Below are positions 54,463-63,757 of a stretch of DNA of 64,000 nucleotides, in pieces. Made by a program: the position numbers and the translations under genes. Source of the DNA: DASXHY01 sp036272195 (GTDB taxonomy: Bacteria > Verrucomicrobiota > Verrucomicrobiia > Limisphaerales > DASXHY01); the NCBI GenBank assembly GCA_036272195.1, contig DATAZE010000043.1:1-64000 (forward strand). The letters run 5' to 3'. Below the pieces are notes generated by a model. It saw only the letters and a list, made by a program, of their open reading frames with translations. It did not search any database and was not told where the DNA came from. The stretch's first letter is position 1; each line of letters begins with the position of its first letter.

Positions 54463-55229
54463 CTGGCATGTGCCTGCCACGTCAGGCGCAGGCCTTCGAG
54501 GGTGAGTTCGGGGCGGATGGCGGAGATTTCGGGCAGTTTTGAGGCGATTAGTTTTGCGTAACCTCCGGTCGCGATCACCGGCAATCGCTTCGCCTTCAAT
54601 TCGCGCTTCAATTCGCTCAGCAGGCCACGAATCAGCCCGCGATAACCGTGCACCGCGCCGACCAGCATCGCGTGCTCCGTGCTTTTTCCGACGGCGCTAT
54701 TTACTTCGCGGATTTGGATTCGCGGCAGCAGGGCGGTTTTTTCGTGCAAGTAATCAGTCATGGCCGCCAGCCCGGGAGCGATGATGCCGCCAATGTAATT
54801 GCCGTCGCGATTAACGACGTCGAAGGTGACGGCGGTCCCGAAATCCACGACGACCGATGGCGCGCCGAAATGATGGCGCGCGGCCACGGCGTTGGCGAGC
54901 CGGTCGGGGCCGATGGTTTTCGGTTTGGGATAATCAATGCCGACGCCACGCACGGTTTTGGGCGTGAGCTCGAGAACGTCGACTTTCCAAAGTTGCCAGG
55001 CTGCTTTGAGGACGAGCGGCGTGGTGCCGGGGACGACGCTGCAGAGGGCGGCGCCGGCGATGGAATTGCGCCCTGCGAATTTCAGCAGCGTGTCTTTTAC
55101 GCCACCGTTCAGCCACTCCGTCGTGGGGACGTCCGCCTGCTTCAGGATGCGATGGCGGTTGGCGAGGCCGAGGTGTGTGTTGGTGTTGCCAATGTCGAGG
55201 AGGAGAATCATACCACGCATTTGTTTCAT
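54459..55229 (-). CDS. coaX: Type III pantothenate kinase
   Basis: A 256-residue kinase phosphorylating pantothenate, the first step of coenzyme A synthesis. The P-loop-like LLLDIGNTNTHLG, the VVDFGTAVTFDVV motif with catalytic Asp, and GGIIAPGL identify type III. The first conserved Met may be 18 bases downstream of the start shown. The TAG stop overlaps the end of the REP-like pair at 54382-54462. Confidence 0.92.
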   Translation of the reverse strand: MKQMRGMILLLDIGNTNTHLGLANRHRILKQADVPTTEWLNGGVKDTLLKFAGRNSIAGAALCSVVPGTTPLVLKAAWQLWKVDVLELTPKTVRGVGIDYPKPKTIGPDRLANAVAARHHFGAPSVVVDFGTAVTFDVVNRDGNYIGGIIAPGLAAMTDYLHEKTALLPRIQIREVNSAVGKSTEHAMLVGAVHGYRGLIRGLLSELKRELKAKRLPVIATGGYAKLIASKLPEISAIRPELTLEGLRLTWQAHAR

Positions 55230-55269
55230 GCCGAGGCTGCCTTAGCGGGTGACAAAAATAAAGCGCCAA

Positions 55270-56250
55270 TCATCCGGACAAGGTCACGTCTCCGCCGGTC
55301 ACGCGTTCGAGGCGGCCGTGTTCGGTGCGCACGAGCAGCGCGCCGTCGTCGTCGAGGGATTCCGCGCGTCCGTGGATGCGCCGTTCGCCGACATGAATCG
55401 CGACCGTCTGGCCCATCGTGCCGCAATGTTCCTCCCATTCGTCAGCGATCGATTCAAATTTTCCACCGATGACACGCGCGTAGTCATGGTCGAGTTCCCG
55501 CAAAATGACGACAGCCAGGTCGGCGCGGGAAATGGTTTTGCCGGTTTCAATTTTCAGCGACGTGGCGAGCTTGCGCAAATCCTGAGGGAACTCGGCAGGG
55601 CTGAGGTTCACGTCCACGCCGATGCCGAGAATGATGTGTTTCACGCGATCCAGTTCGGCGCTTAGTTCGGTGAGGATGCCCGCGACTTTTTTTCCACCGA
55701 TTAAAATATCATTGGGCCATTTGATTTGGGCTTTTACTCCCGTGGCGGCTTCGATGGCGCGGCGGAGAGCGGTGCCGGAGGCTACCGTCAATTGCGTGGC
55801 TTCCTGCGGGCTCAAATCCGGGCGCAACAGCACGGAAAACCAAAGCCCTTTGCGCGAGGGCGAAATCCATTTGCGCCCCAGCCGGCCCCGGCCTTTGGTT
55901 TGGGATTCGGCGAAGACAACCACGCCTTCCTTCACGGCGTCGCGCGCGAGTTTTTCGACGACGTCATTCGTGGAAGTCGTTTCTTGAAAAACGCGAATGT
56001 CGCGGCCGATGACTTTGGTTTTACCGAGGCGCGCGAGGAGATCGTCCGCGTGTAAGGCGTCCGGTGAACTCAGGAGCCGATAGCCAAGATGCGGCGTGGC
56101 TTCAATGTCGTAACCGGCCTGGCGAAGTTCCTCGATGCGCGCCCAAATGGCGGCGCGGCTGATGCCGAGTTTGTGGGAGAGTTCCGCACCGGAGACGCCG
56201 CCCTCGTTGGCGGAACGCAGCGCGGCGAGAATTTCGGCGTCGGTGGTCAC
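55270..56250 (-). CDS. birA: Biotin--[acetyl-CoA-carboxylase] ligase/repressor BirA
   Basis: A 326-residue protein starting at GTG 56250. The N-terminal winged-helix domain (about 5-60, LSHKLGISRAAIWARI) binds DNA in bifunctional BirA proteins, and the central domain has the biotinyl-AMP loop GRGRLGRKWISP. The C-terminal SH3-like domain follows. It biotinylates acetyl-CoA carboxylase and may repress biotin genes, though no biotin genes are nearby. Confidence 0.92.
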   Translation of the reverse strand: MTTDAEILAALRSANEGGVSGAELSHKLGISRAAIWARIEELRQAGYDIEATPHLGYRLLSSPDALHADDLLARLGKTKVIGRDIRVFQETTSTNDVVEKLARDAVKEGVVVFAESQTKGRGRLGRKWISPSRKGLWFSVLLRPDLSPQEATQLTVASGTALRRAIEAATGVKAQIKWPNDILIGGKKVAGILTELSAELDRVKHIILGIGVDVNLSPAEFPQDLRKLATSLKIETGKTISRADLAVVILRELDHDYARVIGGKFESIADEWEEHCGTMGQTVAIHVGERRIHGRAESLDDDGALLVRTEHGRLERVTGGDVTLSG

Positions 56251-56261
56251 TTTATGGGAAG

Positions 56262-56461
56262 TTTAACGCAAAGACCCCAGGTTTTTTCAAAAGAAATCTT
56301 CGAAAAAGCGGAGACAAGACGGAACGTCATGCAGACAAGCGGAGCGCCGAATACCGAGGTGGTGCTCGGCGCTCCTATGCCGGCACGGTTTCGGAAGCTC
56401 CTTTTGAGAAAGAGTCTAAACGCTTTTGCGTCTTTGCGACTTTGCATCTTTGCGTTGAATT
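56262..56461. repeat. Palindromic element with CGCAAAG arms between birA and nadC
   Basis: The left arm GTTTAACGCAAAGACC (56261-) and the right arm CGTCTTTGCGACTTTG...GCGTTGAAT are inverted relatives about 160 bases apart. A central CCGAATACCGAGG...CTCGGCGCTCC region forms its own hairpin. The element ends at the nadC stop codon. Confidence 0.75.
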
Positions 56462-57316
56462 TCATTGCTCGAAATCGAGGCCGATGTCCACGGCACGGGC
56501 GGAATGCGTGAGCGCGCCGACGGAAATAAAATCCACGCCGGTTTCGGCAATGGTGCGCACGGTGGAGAGATTGACGCCGCCGCTGGCTTCGGTTTGGGAA
56601 CGCCCCTTGCACTTTTGCACGGCGAGACGCAATTGCACGAGAGTCATGTTGTCGAGCAACACGAAATCCGCGCCGGCAGCCGCGCCTTGCTCGACTTGTT
56701 CGAGTGTATCGGCTTCGACTTCAATCTTGAGTTGCGGATATTTTGCGCGCGCTTGTTTTACGGCGGCGGTGACAGCGTTCGGCTCCGCTCCGCGCAAGGC
56801 GGCGAGGTGGTTGTCCTTGATGAGGACCATATCAAACAAGCCGAAGCGATGATTGACGCCGCCGCCGCAGGCGACGGCATATTTTTCCAATCGCCGCAAA
56901 CCGGGCGTCGTTTTACGCGTGTCGAGAATCTGCGCGTGCGTGCCTTTGATGGCAGCGACGAATTGCGCGGTCAGGGTAGCGACGCCGGAGAGGCGTTGAA
57001 CGAAATTAAGGACGACGCGTTCAGCGCTCAGGATGGCGCGGGCATCGCCGGAGATTCGCAAAAGGTTTTCGCCGGCTTTTGCGTGGTGGCCATCGCGGGC
57101 GAGCGGCTCGATTTGGAGGCCGGGGGAAAGTTCGCGGAACGCCGCTTCCGCCAGGGGAAGCCCGGCGACAACGAGGACTTCCCGCGCGCGCATGACTACC
57201 TTCAGAGGAGAATTTTCCGGCACGGTTGCCAGCGTGGTCACGTCACCACTGCCAAGGTCTTCGGCGAGCGCGAATTGGACGGCACGGCGGATTTCTTCCG
57301 GATCGAGAGGTTGCAC
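56462..57316 (-). CDS. nadC: Nicotinate-nucleotide pyrophosphorylase (quinolinate phosphoribosyltransferase)
   Basis: A 284-residue enzyme converting quinolinate to nicotinate mononucleotide in NAD synthesis. Motifs: ALAEDLGSGDVTT, RLSGVATLTAQF, LDTRKTTPGLRRLEKYAV and IEVEADTLEQV. The open frame extends upstream to 57475, but that part is repeat-derived and lacks conservation. GTG 57316 (VQPLDPEEI) fits the family length; it is the weakest point of the call. Confidence 0.88.
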   Translation of the reverse strand: MQPLDPEEIRRAVQFALAEDLGSGDVTTLATVPENSPLKVVMRAREVLVVAGLPLAEAAFRELSPGLQIEPLARDGHHAKAGENLLRISGDARAILSAERVVLNFVQRLSGVATLTAQFVAAIKGTHAQILDTRKTTPGLRRLEKYAVACGGGVNHRFGLFDMVLIKDNHLAALRGAEPNAVTAAVKQARAKYPQLKIEVEADTLEQVEQGAAAGADFVLLDNMTLVQLRLAVQKCKGRSQTEASGGVNLSTVRTIAETGVDFISVGALTHSARAVDIGLDFEQ

Positions 57317-57363
57317 AGGCGGAAGATGGTGGAAAGTTCGAAAACAGAAAAGGGGAAAAGAAA

Positions 57364-57465
57364 CTGGGGGCTGGAAAGTCCCCAGAATCCCGCAGCCTGG
57401 AAAGGCTGCGCTACAGCGCAACGCGGACATTCCCGTCCGCGGGTTTGGGCGACTTTCTTGTCGCC
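57364..57465. repeat. Cluster of four REP-like hairpins upstream of nadC
   Basis: Successive hairpins: CTGGGGGC-TGGAAA-GTCCCCAG (57364-57385), CGCAGCC-TGGAAA-GGCTGCG followed by CTAC (57391-57414), CGCGGAC...GTCCGCG (57422-57441) and GGCGAC...GTCGCC (57448-57465). TGGAAA loops match those at 13531-13592. The 301-base gap between nadC and the GH9 gene is mostly this cluster; no further feature was recognised. Confidence 0.8.
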
Positions 57466-57617
57466 TGAGTCTCACGCACTTTTGATCACACCCGATTTCT
57501 TCGTGATTCAGGGGGCAGAAATGCGGTGGCGATGGGACCGGTGGCGACGGAAGGTGAGAAGCCTTGATTATCCGGCGGCATTGGGTTCATGCTGCCGGGC
57601 CATAACACAAATCCTTT

Positions 57618-59465
57618 ATGTCTCGAAAACCGATTAGCCACTGCGTAGAGCTCGGTTGCATCCTATATTTTTGTTTTGGATTAATGCTTCAGGTTCCGGC
57701 CGCAGATTTGGGAGCTGGGGATGAAAAGGAACCGCGATCAGCGCTGGGAGATGTGGTCATTCACGTGAACCAGGTGGCGTACGACCAAAGGTCGCCGAAA
57801 TTTGCCGTGCTGGAAACTTCAGAACAACTTCCCTCATCGAGCCGGGTTACAGTGAAAGATAGCGGGACGGGGGACACGGTGTTTGAGGGAAAACCGGAGA
57901 GGGGGCTGGAGTGCCCGGATTGGTTTCCGGGAAAATATTTTTATCGGGTGGATTTTTCATCCTGCCAAAAGCCCGGCCATTTTCAATTGCAAGTGGATCT
58001 GGACGGAAAACACTACAACTCGTTTGATTTCGAAATTGGGAAAAATATTCTGGCGACGGAAACCATTCCGGCCATCACCGGTTTTTACCGGCATCAGCGC
58101 GCCAACACACCGGAGGAATTGGAAGCGGACCGGCATTTGTTGCTTTATGGCAGCACCAACACGGTTGATTTACGCGGCGGATGGTGTGACGCCTCGGGTG
58201 ATATCAGTAAATATTTCTCGCATCTGGCGTATGCCAATTTCATGTCGCCGCAGCAAACGCCGCTGGTGGTGTGGTCGATGGTGAATACCGTGGAAACCGC
58301 CCCGACTTTGCTCGATGGCATGAATGCGAAAACGCCATTGATGGATGAGGCGCTTTACGGTGCGGATTACCTGATGCGTTCGCTGTCGCCCGAAGATTAT
58401 TTTTACATGACGGTATTCAGTTATTTCAAAAAAGATCTCAGCGCACGGCGGGTGGTGGGATTGCTCGCGAACAGCAAAACCACGGCGGATTACCAGTGCG
58501 CGTTTCGCGAGGGTGGCGGAATGGCTATCGCCGCTTTGGCGCGCATCTCGCAATGGAAACGGCACGGAGAATTTTCATCGCCACAATACCTGGCGGCGGC
58601 GGAACGAGCCTTCGCGCATTTGCAGGTGAACAACACCAAATACGATGACGACGGCAAGGAAAACATCATCGACGATTATTGCGCGTTGATGGCGGGGACG
58701 GAATTGTGGATTGCGACGGGCAAGGAAGTTTATCGAGATGCGGCGCGGCAGCGCGCAAAACACCTGGCCGGACGAATTTCGCCGGAAGGCTATTTTATCG
58801 CCAATGATTCGAACCGCCCTTTCTGGCACGCATCTGACGCAGGTTTGCCGGTCATCGCGCTGGCGCGTTATTTGGACAAGGAGGATGACGCGAGCGCTCG
58901 CGCGGCGGCCCTTGCGGCCATCAAACAGGCGTTGGACTATAATTTGCGGGTCACGCACGAGGTGGCCAATCCTTTTGGGTATGCGCGGCAAAGCTTTTTG
59001 TTTCGCGGGCAGGTGAGGAGTGGTTTTTTCATCCCACACGAGAATGAAAGCGGCTGGTGGTGGCAGGGTGAGGGTGCGCGGTTGGCATCGCTGGCGGCGG
59101 CGGCAATTGTGGGCGGGCGGTTGGTGTATCCGGGAGAGGGCGCTTTCGGAATCAAACCGGAGCTGGCTACTTTTGCGAGCGACCAGATTGCGTGGATCCT
59201 GGGCGGTAATCCTTATGACATATGCCTCATGTATCAATTCGGAAAAAATAACGTTCCGCATATGAGCGCGATGCTCGGGCACGGTTCGGGGAAAGGGGGA
59301 ATCTCAAACGGCATCACCGGCAAGGAAGGCAATCCGGACGGTTCGGGGATTGATTTTAAAATGCACGCGAACGGGAACGAATGGCGTTGGACCGAGCAAT
59401 GGATTCCCCATTCGGCTTGGTTTCTTCAAGCGGTCGCGGCGATGTCGGCGGGGAAGGAAAAGTGA
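57618..59465 (+). CDS. Glycoside hydrolase family 9 (cellulase-type) protein
   Basis: A 615-residue exported enzyme with a signal peptide (about 1-28). An N-terminal Ig-like domain (45-142) of the CelD_N type is followed by the (alpha/alpha)6 catalytic domain. GGWCDASGD (188-195) holds the paired catalytic/structural aspartates of GH9, and the C-terminal WRWTEQWIPHSAWFL region holds the acid Glu. Members cleave beta-1,4-glucans or related polysaccharides such as xyloglucan or chitosan oligomers; the exact substrate is unknown. Confidence 0.88.
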   Translation: MSRKPISHCVELGCILYFCFGLMLQVPAADLGAGDEKEPRSALGDVVIHVNQVAYDQRSPKFAVLETSEQLPSSSRVTVKDSGTGDTVFEGKPERGLECPDWFPGKYFYRVDFSSCQKPGHFQLQVDLDGKHYNSFDFEIGKNILATETIPAITGFYRHQRANTPEELEADRHLLLYGSTNTVDLRGGWCDASGDISKYFSHLAYANFMSPQQTPLVVWSMVNTVETAPTLLDGMNAKTPLMDEALYGADYLMRSLSPEDYFYMTVFSYFKKDLSARRVVGLLANSKTTADYQCAFREGGGMAIAALARISQWKRHGEFSSPQYLAAAERAFAHLQVNNTKYDDDGKENIIDDYCALMAGTELWIATGKEVYRDAARQRAKHLAGRISPEGYFIANDSNRPFWHASDAGLPVIALARYLDKEDDASARAAALAAIKQALDYNLRVTHEVANPFGYARQSFLFRGQVRSGFFIPHENESGWWWQGEGARLASLAAAAIVGGRLVYPGEGAFGIKPELATFASDQIAWILGGNPYDICLMYQFGKNNVPHMSAMLGHGSGKGGISNGITGKEGNPDGSGIDFKMHANGNEWRWTEQWIPHSAWFLQAVAAMSAGKEK

Positions 59466-59550
59466 GTAGGGTACAAAGCATCGTTTTAATCGATTCAACC
59501 CTGAAGTTTATCAATTAACACTTTTTATTGCGGGCGGCTAAGGTCGACGC

Positions 59551-59658
59551 ATGAAAAAGCTTTCGCCGGTTTTGATACACAACGCGGTGAGGATAGTTTC
59601 ACTGGCTATTTTAGCGTTGATGGCGGGATATGCATTGTTGACTCGAAAGTTTTTCTGA
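59551..59658 (+). CDS. Possible 35-residue single-span membrane peptide
   Basis: ATG 59551 opens a short frame beginning MKKLSPVLIHNAVRIV, with one hydrophobic helix (about residues 14-29) and a basic end, TRKFF. Positive ends and a clear membrane segment favour a real small protein, but there is no strong ribosome binding site or recognised homologue. The rest of the 454-base gap (to 59919) shows no other recognised feature. Confidence 0.3.
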   Translation: MKKLSPVLIHNAVRIVSLAILALMAGYALLTRKFF

Positions 59659-59919
59659 AAGCTGCCAGGCCCGCATTCGAACCAGTTCTTTGCCTGGAAA
59701 TTGGAGGATTTTGGAACATTAAGTCACATGGAGCATCCAATTCCTGAATGGGTCATTCAAAATTTGGCGCGCTAATCCTGGTGGATAACGAAAAGCTGAG
59801 GAAACCTGCCGAACGGGTATTAGGCTCTCGGAAATTTGCAAAAATCCGGGCGGTGTTCAGATGTGTCATTTCATGTCGGGCGTGACAACAGGGCGGTTTC
59901 TCACTTACATTCTTCGCCC

Positions 59920-60693
59920 ATGGCCAGACCACCGTTGATTTTGATTTCGCCGAGCATTGAAGCGGAAGGCGTGGAGTTCCACGACCGTTCCATTAGTTTA
60001 TCCGAGGCTTATCCGCGCGCGGTGGCGGATGCGGGCGGGATTCCGCTGACGATGCCCGTGGGGCAATCGCGCGAGTTGATCGCCGAATGCGTGCGGCGGT
60101 GCGATGGTGTGTTAATCACGGGCGGGGATGACATCGAGCCGCGGCTCTACAAAGAGAAGTTGCCGGCGAAGTTGCGCAAGACGGTGGACACCACCCCGGA
60201 CGGCGGGGAACGCGATTTGCGCGAGTTGATTTTGATCGATGAGGTGTTTCGGCAACATAAGCCGCTGCTGGCGATTTGCCGGGGGCATCAGCTTCTGAAC
60301 ATCGCCCTGGGGGGCACACTGGTCGTGGATATTCCGACGGAATTGCCGGGGGCATTGAACCACGGACGAATGGACAAACGGAGTGAGGTGGTGCATGAAG
60401 TGCAATTGACACGAGAATCATTACTGTCCAAGATAACAGGCAAGCGGACACTAGGCGTGAACAGCACGCATCACCAGGCGGTGGGCCGGGTCGCGGAAAT
60501 GTTGCAGGTGACCGCGGTCAGCGGGGATGGGGTGGTGGAGAGCGTGGAACTAAAACCTGAGGCAGCCCGCTTGATTCCATTCATGGTGGCGACGCAGTTC
60601 CATCCTGAACGGCTGGTGGATCGTTACCCGGAACACCGGGCCATTTTTCATGCGTTCACGCGAGCGTGTACGCTATCGCAAAGAAAACTATGA
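59920..60693 (+). CDS. Class I glutamine amidotransferase-like (peptidase C26, gamma-glutamyl-GABA hydrolase type)
   Basis: A 257-residue enzyme. ATG 59920 (MARPPLILISP) is the conserved start. The nucleophile Cys is in LLAICRGHQLLN, and the catalytic His/Glu are in QFHPERL. It resembles PuuD and related hydrolases that release glutamate from gamma-glutamyl compounds. Its stop overlaps the ATG of the sigma-54-type regulator (ATGA, 60690-60693), so the two are coupled. Confidence 0.87.
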   Translation: MARPPLILISPSIEAEGVEFHDRSISLSEAYPRAVADAGGIPLTMPVGQSRELIAECVRRCDGVLITGGDDIEPRLYKEKLPAKLRKTVDTTPDGGERDLRELILIDEVFRQHKPLLAICRGHQLLNIALGGTLVVDIPTELPGALNHGRMDKRSEVVHEVQLTRESLLSKITGKRTLGVNSTHHQAVGRVAEMLQVTAVSGDGVVESVELKPEAARLIPFMVATQFHPERLVDRYPEHRAIFHAFTRACTLSQRKL

Positions 60694-62033
60694 AGGGCAA
60701 AATAATGGTCGTTGATGACGCTGCGGACATCCGCGATTTGCTTGGGGCGATTCTCCGTGACACCTACGAGGTCACGGACGCACAGAGCGGCGCGGAATTG
60801 AAGCAGGCCTTTAGCCAACAGCAGCCGGACGTGATGCTGCTGGATATCAAGTTGCCCGACGCCGATGGCCTGGATTTGTTGCCACAGATCAAGAAGCAAT
60901 GGCCAGAGACGGAAGTCATCGTCCTTACCGGCAACGCTACCTTCGAAGCGGCCGTGGAAGCCACCAAGCGCGGAGCTTATCATTTTCTCAACAAACCTTT
61001 CGACACGCAGGGCCTGCTCGTGACGGTGGAACGCGCGCTCGAGCACAAGCTGCAGAACGAGGAAAACAGCACCTTGCGCCGCGCGCTCTCGACCATGAGC
61101 GGCGGGACCTCGCCAATTTTTCAGAGCACCGCGATGCAAAACGTGGTGCGGACGGTGGAACGCGTCGCTCCCAGCGACGTGGCGATCCTGATCACGGGTG
61201 AAAGCGGTTCAGGCAAGGAAGTCATCGCGGATTTGATCCATGCCATGAGCCCGCGCAGCAAGGGCCGCATTATCAAGATCAATTGCGCCGCGTTGCCGCG
61301 GGAATTGATCGAGAGCGAATTATTCGGCTCGGTGAAGGGCGCGTTCACGGGCGCTCATTCCGACCGCGAAGGCCTGTTTCGCCAGGCGGAAGGCGGCACG
61401 CTGTTCCTGGATGAAATTTCTGAAATGCCGATTGATACGCAAAGCAAGCTGCTGCGCGTGTTGCAAGACCAGGAAGTGCGGCCGGTCGGTGGCAAGGTGA
61501 GCTACAAGACGAACTGCCGTTTGGTGGCGGCTACCAACCGCAGGCCGGAGGAAGCCATCCGGGACGGCAAGCTGCGTGAGGATTTGTTTTACCGCATCAG
61601 CGCGATTTCGGTGCACCTCCCGCCGCTGCGTGATCGCCGCGAGGACATCATGCCGCTGGCGAACTCGTTCATGAAACGATTTGTTGCGCAGGCGAATCGC
61701 CCGATCCGTGGCTTCAGCCCGGAGGCAACGGAGCGGTTGACGGCCTTTGAATGGCCCGGCAATGTGCGCCAGTTGCAGAATGAAATCCAGCGCGCGGTGT
61801 TGCTGTGCGAATCCACGGAAATTGATTCCACGGATTTGTCGATTACGACCGTGAAGCCGGAATCGGAGCAAAGCCAGGACACGAATTTCACGTTGCTGGA
61901 AGGCGTGGAGCGCAATGCGATTGTGCAGATGCTCAAGGAAACCGGCGGCAACAAGCTGGAAACTGCGAAACGCCTGGGCATAGGCCGACAGACGCTTTAC
62001 AACAAGATCAAAGCTTACGGGATCGAGGTGTAG
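60690..62033 (+). CDS. Sigma-54-dependent response regulator (NtrC family)
   Basis: A 447-residue regulator. The receiver domain (about 1-120) has the phospho-acceptor Asp in DVMLLDIKLPDAD. The AAA+ domain has the Walker A GESGSGKEVIA, GAFTGA loop (contacting sigma-54) and LDEISEMP. The C-terminal Fis-type HTH (about 410-447, LGIGRQTLYNKIKAYG) binds DNA. No histidine kinase gene is adjacent. Start ATG 60690 is supported by the coupled overlap; the frame opens at GTG 60666. Confidence 0.92.
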   Translation: MKGKIMVVDDAADIRDLLGAILRDTYEVTDAQSGAELKQAFSQQQPDVMLLDIKLPDADGLDLLPQIKKQWPETEVIVLTGNATFEAAVEATKRGAYHFLNKPFDTQGLLVTVERALEHKLQNEENSTLRRALSTMSGGTSPIFQSTAMQNVVRTVERVAPSDVAILITGESGSGKEVIADLIHAMSPRSKGRIIKINCAALPRELIESELFGSVKGAFTGAHSDREGLFRQAEGGTLFLDEISEMPIDTQSKLLRVLQDQEVRPVGGKVSYKTNCRLVAATNRRPEEAIRDGKLREDLFYRISAISVHLPPLRDRREDIMPLANSFMKRFVAQANRPIRGFSPEATERLTAFEWPGNVRQLQNEIQRAVLLCESTEIDSTDLSITTVKPESEQSQDTNFTLLEGVERNAIVQMLKETGGNKLETAKRLGIGRQTLYNKIKAYGIEV

Positions 62034-62048
62034 TCAGAAGCCCAACGC

Positions 62049-62105
62049 GTAGCACAGGCTTTCCAGTCCCGCCAAGGCGGGATTCCGGGGACTTTCCCGC
62101 CGCTA
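62049..62105. repeat. Decayed REP-like cluster
   Basis: It begins GTAGCACAGGCTTTCCAG, the half of a GTAG...TGGAAA-type hairpin, followed by TCCCGCCAAGGCGGGA and CGGGGACTTTCCCG hairpins and CGCTAG. It lies between the response regulator and the convergent coiled-coil gene. Confidence 0.65.
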
Positions 62106-62111
62106 GTTCCT

Positions 62112-62846
62112 TCAAAAATACAGGCTGGTTTTATTCGTTATATCCAGTGTCCATTCGCCGCCGCGCAAATGGAGCGTGAACACGCCTTTTCCGGGAAGCA
62201 CGCTTTGCCGCTCGTAAACTTGAATGCCCAGCTGAACGGTGTCGGCGTTGAGTTCGCGCCGGGCCACGATTTCAACCGAGACGATATGATCGAGGTTTTG
62301 TTGCAAACTCCCAACAAAGGTTAGTTTGTTTCCGTCCCCGACGGAACGCAAAATCTGCGACCAGCGTTCCGGCGTCAGGCAGCGGGACAATGCCTCCGCA
62401 TTAGCCGAATGCTCCGCCCACAAAAACGTCTGCACTGCATTTTCCGGCGTGCCCTGGCCGCGATCATATAGGCTGTCGATGCGAATGAGAATTGGCTGCA
62501 TGGGTGCTTGCTTCGCATTGGTCTTTGCGGCGGTCTTGACCTGCTCCTGTAGTTGCCGGTTCTCAGCGCTCACTTTCTCGAACGTCGCCCTCGCGTCGCG
62601 CAATTGATTTACTTCATTACGGAGCTTGAGCAAGTCGCGGTTCTCCTCGCGGAGACGGGAAATTTCATCCACATCCAGAGCTTCCAAACCGGAGGATCTT
62701 GCGAGATCAGCTTTCAATTGGTCGGATTCTGTCGAAGCTTGTTCTAAAACCGCATTTTCCGCGCGCAAATGGCCGAGTTGCTGGTGCTGCCAGCCTACCA
62801 GCAGCAAACCCACAACGGCGCATGAACCAAAGAGCGGTATTTTCAT
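62112..62846 (-). CDS. Membrane-anchored coiled-coil protein, unknown function
   Basis: A 244-residue protein with an N-terminal membrane segment (about 4-20), a long coiled coil (about 25-107, ENAVLEQASTESDQLKADL...) and a C-terminal beta-rich domain (about 115-244) ending SLYF. It is the third gene of a minus-strand operon beginning with an ECF sigma factor and overlaps the preceding gene by ATGA (62843-62846). Its domain is not recognised. Confidence 0.8.
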   Translation of the reverse strand: MKIPLFGSCAVVGLLLVGWQHQQLGHLRAENAVLEQASTESDQLKADLARSSGLEALDVDEISRLREENRDLLKLRNEVNQLRDARATFEKVSAENRQLQEQVKTAAKTNAKQAPMQPILIRIDSLYDRGQGTPENAVQTFLWAEHSANAEALSRCLTPERWSQILRSVGDGNKLTFVGSLQQNLDHIVSVEIVARRELNADTVQLGIQVYERQSVLPGKGVFTLHLRGGEWTLDITNKTSLYF

Positions 62847-63757
62847 GGAGTCGAATTCGGGTTAATGGGCTCCAAATACAAGCGGCCGCCCTTTTTCACT
62901 TCGTGAACTTTCTCTGGATTGATTTGCTGTACACTGCCGTCACTAAACAGGTAATTGTGATGAATCGGGCACATCGCCGTGATGCATTGGGGATAACGTT
63001 CATCATCCGATTGCGCCAGATAATCATAGCTGGTCATGTTATCCTGGAATTCACTCCAGCCCAGCGTCGCGTAAGGCGCTCGCGCCTTATCGCTGGGGCA
63101 GATGAGGATTTTCGCTATGCTGAGTTCGTTGCTCATCACCACCAGTGAGGTGGGATATTTGCCGTCGTTGTCCCCGGCCCATATGCGCATGGCCAGGCCG
63201 AGTTGCTTCAGGTTGTTGCAACATTGAATGCGCTCAGCCCGCTGTTGGGCTTCATCAAAAAAGGTCGCATTGCCGTTGGAAGGGGCGGGTGCGTTCAAGG
63301 AACTTATGAGCCGCCGATTCTCATCCTGTAATCGTTGGACTTGCCCAGCCAAACTTTGCAACTGGCTGACTTGCGCTTGCAGTTGATGAACCTCCTGGTT
63401 GTCTTTTCGCAACTGAGCGAGTTCGTCTTGCTGCGCCTGGGCTTTTTCGAATGCCGCGTGTTGCTCGCGCAATTGCGGCAAACCGGCGGCTGCGGCGCGG
63501 AGAGTTTCATTCTGTTGCTTCAGGCTGGCGCTCCAATTCCCCTGCACGGCAATCATAATCGCGCAACTCAACAGCACGACGCTGAATGCCAGCGCGGGGA
63601 ACCAGCGCCGAAGAGGATTTTGCCAATTGCCGATGGCCCTCGGTTCCGATTTCGTTCGCGGCAGGGCAATGCCGGCCTGGAGCCGTTTCAAAAGTCCCGG
63701 CGGCGCCACCGGGCTGGGAGCGTGAAATAATATGTTCTCAATCATCGTGTCGTTCAT
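62843..63757 (-). CDS. Anti-sigma-like membrane protein with pseudopilin-type globular domain
   Basis: A 304-residue protein. A cytoplasmic-looking N-terminus (about 1-50), one membrane helix (52-73) and a coiled coil (76-155) are followed by a domain (175-285) with CCNNLKQLGLAMRIW, ILICPSDKA and HHNYLFSDG. These match the NNLKQIGLGFQMY and CPMDK segments of the pseudopilin at 16790-17572 and a shortened H-X-DG motif. It follows the ECF sigma gene with an ATGA overlap. An anti-sigma role is inferred from position. Confidence 0.82.
   Translation of the reverse strand: MNDTMIENILFHAPSPVAPPGLLKRLQAGIALPRTKSEPRAIGNWQNPLRRWFPALAFSVVLLSCAIMIAVQGNWSASLKQQNETLRAAAAGLPQLREQHAAFEKAQAQQDELAQLRKDNQEVHQLQAQVSQLQSLAGQVQRLQDENRRLISSLNAPAPSNGNATFFDEAQQRAERIQCCNNLKQLGLAMRIWAGDNDGKYPTSLVVMSNELSIAKILICPSDKARAPYATLGWSEFQDNMTSYDYLAQSDDERYPQCITAMCPIHHNYLFSDGSVQQINPEKVHEVKKGGRLYLEPINPNSTP

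Noticed and set aside
57317..57475. N-terminal extension of the nadC frame
   Set aside because: It is encoded by REP-like hairpins and is not conserved in the enzyme family, so GTG 57316 is the better start.
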